From Membranipora membranacea (Eukaryota; Bryozoa; Gymnolaemata; Cheilostomatida; Membraniporidae), in the NCBI GenBank assembly GCA_914767715.1, contig OU612068.1:28272001-28336000 (forward strand): DNA of 64,000 nucleotides. Direction: 5' to 3'. Made by a program: the position numbers and the translations under genes. Positions 60,801 to 64,000 of this stretch are shown piece after piece. Position 1 is the first letter of the stretch, and each line of letters begins with the position of its first letter. The notes below the pieces were generated by a model, which saw only the letters and a list, made by a program, of their open reading frames with translations, was not told where the DNA came from and did no database searches.

Positions 60801-63184
60801 TTTGAGACTCATAACAGTAACAGTATTTACCTGAGGTATATTGTCTTCTAGGCAAACTTCCACAAAGTTGTCAAACAAAGCAAGCAGAGAGCTGGCACTA
60901 ACCACATGACAATTGACCAGATCAGCCAAGAATAATATCTGAAACAGAATAACGTATTTCATTTTAGTAACGCAGTGGAAGTTTAGAAGATATCAACTCT
61001 GTTCAACAAAGGAGACACAGTACCCTTTCAGGAACCATAGAACAAATAATAACAGCTGTAAAGGTAGAGATGCTCACCATGTATCGAGCCTTCTCAAAAT
61101 CACAGCTTTTCAGTACATCTTTCAGATCTCTTACCAAACTTTCAATAAACTGGAATAAGAGAATAAATCATTAACATATAATTCTAAAGGCTCGTCAAAT
61201 CCAATATGATAATATGAAATTTGGAGAATCTTCAGTGTAAATATCTTGAAGCAATTTCTGACTCTATGCAATATTGCAGAATCAGTAAAGCTATTCGCCT
61301 TTAATCATCACGAGATTCAACAATATGTTTGAGTTAATACTTTCCTCTTTCCTCCTTTATTTCTCTCCATAAAATACCAAAATAGAGTAGCTTCAATCAT
61401 CAGGTCAAATCAGTTTAAAGTTTGTGCACATAATTTTCCCATACACATCATTTGAAAAGGGTAAAAACAAAATTTCAATTGTTTTGAGAGTGAAAAGCCA
61501 AACTATGATCGCAGATATTCTCTTCATAATTATCAACACAATTTTAAGTTGATATATTCGGGTATTGTTACAAAGCATTCAATACAACTGGTAGCTAAGG
61601 ACACTGGGTACCCATAACCATTAGTCCCCAGCAAGATAATATCATCAAAATTTAAGAAGATAATACTTGATAAATATAAATTACCTCTCCTCCACATGTG
61701 TAATTCTTGGCATTCAGCAATCCAACAAGAGTCGTATAAACTGTGATCTTCTCCGGGTAACCAATAACACTGTAACAAAATGAGGTATCATCACAATAAC
61801 AAGTTATTACTAAATTATTTTGATCAATGGACACTCAACAAGCCGCAAGTCATGTGAACTCGCCAGCGTTCAATCGGTTCCTGATTGTTCTCGAATCACA
61901 TACTGGCTATATCTAATATATCATTCAGTGATACAGACTGATCACAGCTTCAAATACTTGATCAACTAAGTCAACATATCATGTTTGGTATTTATCAAGG
62001 GGTAGAAATGGATTCCATTCTCATAAAAACTTGGAGAGCTTATAATAAGACATGAGATTCCATAAGCTATGATATCATATTGCAGCCCTGTCAAAATGCA
62101 GTTATTGGTTTAATATATACTCACACATCACAGAGAATTCTGATGATTTTAGACTTGTAATTTGTAATATCATGCTCTAACACAGCAGCTAACCCTTCCA
62201 GGTTAGATTCCAGTGATGCTGAGCTCTGTAAATAATGAACATGAGTCAATTATTGTGACCTGAACCCGCACAGACTGAATTAGGGTATTCAGATTTACAA
62301 CCAGTGATCATATTTTATGGAGATTGATTATGTATTATGTTCAGGTACAGGCTAGGTAATCATATTGTCCAATCTGAAACGAAATATAGATATTTTCGTC
62401 TACCTTATCTCCAACTTTTAGTATGAGTTTCTCTAATCTCTCCTCAATGTCAATGTTGTCAGCGCGATGTCTCTTTGATCTTGAACGCCCTCCTGAAATA
62501 CCAACCATAGTGGCCAATTGAGTACTTTGATAATGAGAATATATTACTTGCTTGAAGCATGAATCTATTTTCATATCTTAGGTGACAGTGGGAGCTCATT
62601 TAGTGGTACACAATCACTGTCACTCCTTGAATGGTAAATGCCATCATTAAATATATCAAACAAATTTATTACTTTTCAAAGCATGTAAGAAAAAAGAACT
62701 TATTTATGAGACAGGCAGATTATTAATCATTAATTGCATAGCATACTTGTTCGGAAATGTGGTAGTCCTACCATGATTGATTGAATTGATCAAATTTGGC
62801 AGTATAGTAACAGCATAACAAACACAATCTTCAGCCTCTAGTAAGTAAGTGTGTCTACTATGAATGAATAAAACTCTATTTTATTTTGTTGATTTGATCA
62901 ACTCAATCTAAAGTAAATGTAAGTACCCACTGGCAAGGGGTACTACCGTACTGGAAATGGGTACTGGCAGGTAGTCCTACCTGCTGCATCTACCTAACCT
63001 ACACTTCTTTTGCAAGTAAGTGCATACATAGCAGGCCACTCCAGTCAGTCCTTGTTGATCGAGTCAACTCAATGTTTTCAATTCGTTGATCAATCAAATT
63101 GATGTGTTTTTTTTTTCATTTAGCTTACTTACCATCATCAGAGTCACTTTCATCATCCTGGTGTGGCCTTCTCCTTGATGCCAT
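54848..63184 (-). CDS. NCBP1: nuclear cap-binding protein subunit 1 (CBP80)
   Basis: 17 coding exons, minus strand: 63133-63184, 62404-62492, 62125-62225, 61685-61769, 61078-61149, 60831-60938, 60480-60671, 59980-60195, 59260-59360, 58064-58300, 57753-57890, 57007-57110, 56494-56722, 56151-56348, 55578-55812, 55229-55342, 54848-54961; 794 residues with all phases consistent, near the usual 790. CBP80 pairs with NCBP2/CBP20 to bind the m7G cap of nuclear RNA and serves splicing, export and surveillance. The basic N-terminus ([10 protein letters not shown]) is the expected nuclear signal. MIF4G-type helical repeats follow: [91 protein letters not shown] and [12 protein letters not shown]. An acidic/basic coiled insert (about 655-700) lies in exon 15. 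Introns carry two tandem arrays (55785-56085, 57183-57579) and a foldback. Confidence 0.96.
55785..56085 (-). repeat. about 36-bp minisatellite grown from an exon edge
   Basis: About eight imperfect units with the core ACATAGAATCTACAAATAC. The first unit overlaps the start of NCBP1 exon 15; on the gene strand the units read TTTRTAG|ATTCTATGT, the same as the true acceptor and first exon bases. The rest lie upstream in the intron and repeat the acceptor-like edge. Confidence 0.78.
57183..57579 (-). repeat. 31-bp tandem array, 13 units
   Basis: Twelve full units and one 25-base unit of a 31-base sequence containing CTAAGAATGAGGTAGAGCG, nearly identical. Units 4 (57276) and 8 (57400) carry CTAGG instead of CTAAG, suggesting a duplicated block of four. 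On the NCBP1 sense strand each unit shows CTACCTCATTCTTAG, a good splice-acceptor look-alike. It lies in the intron between exons at 57753-57890 and 57007-57110. Confidence 0.93.
59656..59694. repeat. imperfect hairpin
   Basis: GCCCACTCTCTGAACAT and AGTGTTCAAAGAGAGGGCG are inverted with two or three mismatches and almost no loop, in an NCBP1 intron. Confidence 0.5.
60390..60462. mobile_element. diverged foldback, TAGCCTGTCTTGACAAGC family
   Basis: AGCTTGCCTATTTTATCAAG on the left and CTTGTTAAGACAGGCTA on the right enclose GGGGGAGGG/CTCCCACCC. It sits 17 bases from the donor of an NCBP1 exon (60480). Confidence 0.55.
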
Positions 63185-64000
63185 TTTCTGATAAGTTACT
63201 GTAACTTTCCTTCCTCGTAAAACTTAGTTAGAACAAGGGTTGACGGAACCAAGTCACAAATTTAATACAAAACTGATAATTTTCTTTTTTCCTTTTCCGG
63301 AATTGGAAAAACATGGAATCATATCCACATAATAAAGAAACGATTACAAGAGAAGGCAATCCTTAAAGTGTGAAAACCTAATAAGAAATTATCTGCCAAA
63401 TCAATGTCCCGGCCAAACCCTAGCCTGCTGGACATTCCTAATATATGTTCCTGTGAAGAATATGTTGCATCAGCATCACCAACATCTTGTTTCTGACATT
63501 AAATCTTCTATCTATATGGTTTCCATGAATATAATAAGTGAAAAATATGAGTAAACAATCTGTGGTACGGCTGGGCTCCCAGAAGATTGAAGATTGGCTT
63601 ATTAAAGTCGGAGAAAAGATTTGGTCATTTCGAGGCAAAATTGAACTTTTGCTCAATGCGGGCTAAGCTCTTCATCTTTAGGTGCAGTTTTATGTTCGGT
63701 CAGTCGGTTGTTTTGAAAAAAATGACTCTGAAGATGACAGTTTAAAATTGAAGATTGCTCTATTTTTCTCCGAAGAAATTGAAGAGAGCTTTATGTGTAA
63801 GGAGTCCTACTGGCTAAGGACTGGGGAAAGCCGCAGAAAGCAAGTTTAGCAACAACGAATTGTAAAAATGATGGTATGGCCATGGTATGGCAGTCAGCAT
63901 CGCCTTCATCAATTTATTATAAATCATGGATGGATTGGATTTTTTTTCAGAAAAACAAAAAGGGAAAGTACTACATTTTGGTTAGACCACCACCACATTC
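63185..64000. other. 5' flank of NCBP1
   Basis: Upstream region and probable promoter of NCBP1. Its right part (63608-63815) is the second copy of the dispersed repeat at 33376-33595. Nothing else is recognised up to the window edge. Confidence 0.5.

Overview
The window is animal nuclear DNA: AT-rich, intron-rich, with GT-AG introns of roughly 80-1400 bp, single-copy metazoan housekeeping genes, and introns full of small foldback or MITE-type elements and tRNA-derived SINEs. The compact genes and the short, non-vertebrate proteins suggest a marine invertebrate, perhaps a sponge or another early-branching animal. That is a guess from style only. I assembled the gene models by hand from conserved protein motifs, splice consensus and reading-frame phase, and every internal junction given for the main genes keeps the frame.

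Layout, left to right. 82-294: a possible first exon of a minus-strand gene leaving the window. 423-2573 and 3256-5070: two neighbouring minus-strand genes for intracellular CAP-superfamily (GAPR-1/GLIPR2-like) proteins. The second carries an unusual N-terminal half (Lys-rich, Cys cluster, His-rich, Pro/Ser-rich). 5389-5782 and perhaps 7375-7803: orphan 3' exons on the plus strand. 9599-31034: one very large plus-strand gene of 36 coding exons and about 1712 codons, encoding an unrecognised protein with a Pro/Ser/Thr-rich centre, a coiled coil and a degenerate EF-hand-like C-terminus. 31807-40355 and 42453-51725: two tandem minus-strand copies (A and B) of the peroxisomal half-ABC transporter ABCD3/PMP70, 18 coding exons each. 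Between them lies a broken copy of the last two exons of the large gene. 53652-54354: SDHAF4 (plus). 54848-63184: NCBP1/CBP80 (minus, 17 coding exons). 63185-64000: upstream flank with a dispersed repeat.

The main event is a direct tandem duplication of about 10 kb, running from the last intron/exon pair of the large gene to exactly the ABCD3 start codon. Copy B keeps the original upstream flank next to SDHAF4 and has a normal ATPase site and stop codon. Copy A starts at the new junction, so it has lost the ancestral promoter. It also has Gly to Val in the Walker A loop (GPNGCVKS) and a lost stop codon (nine extra residues), yet every exon remains open. Each copy has since collected its own transposons, and the sister copy serves as an empty-site control. 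A 580-bp element in copy A has 10-bp target duplications that are single in copy B, and a TTAA-flanked element sits only in the gene fragment.

A second theme is short tandem duplications that copy splice sites: a 42-bp acceptor duplication in the large gene, a 20-bp donor repeat in ABCD3-A, and a roughly 36-bp array grown from the acceptor edge of an NCBP1 exon. A separate 31-bp array of 13 copies in another NCBP1 intron presents acceptor-like motifs on the sense strand. I found no CRISPR array, rRNA, convincing intact tRNA gene, viral gene or toxin gene. I do not see a wholly new biological system. The most novel items are the CAP fusion, the large orphan gene and the P-loop-mutant ABCD3 duplicate.
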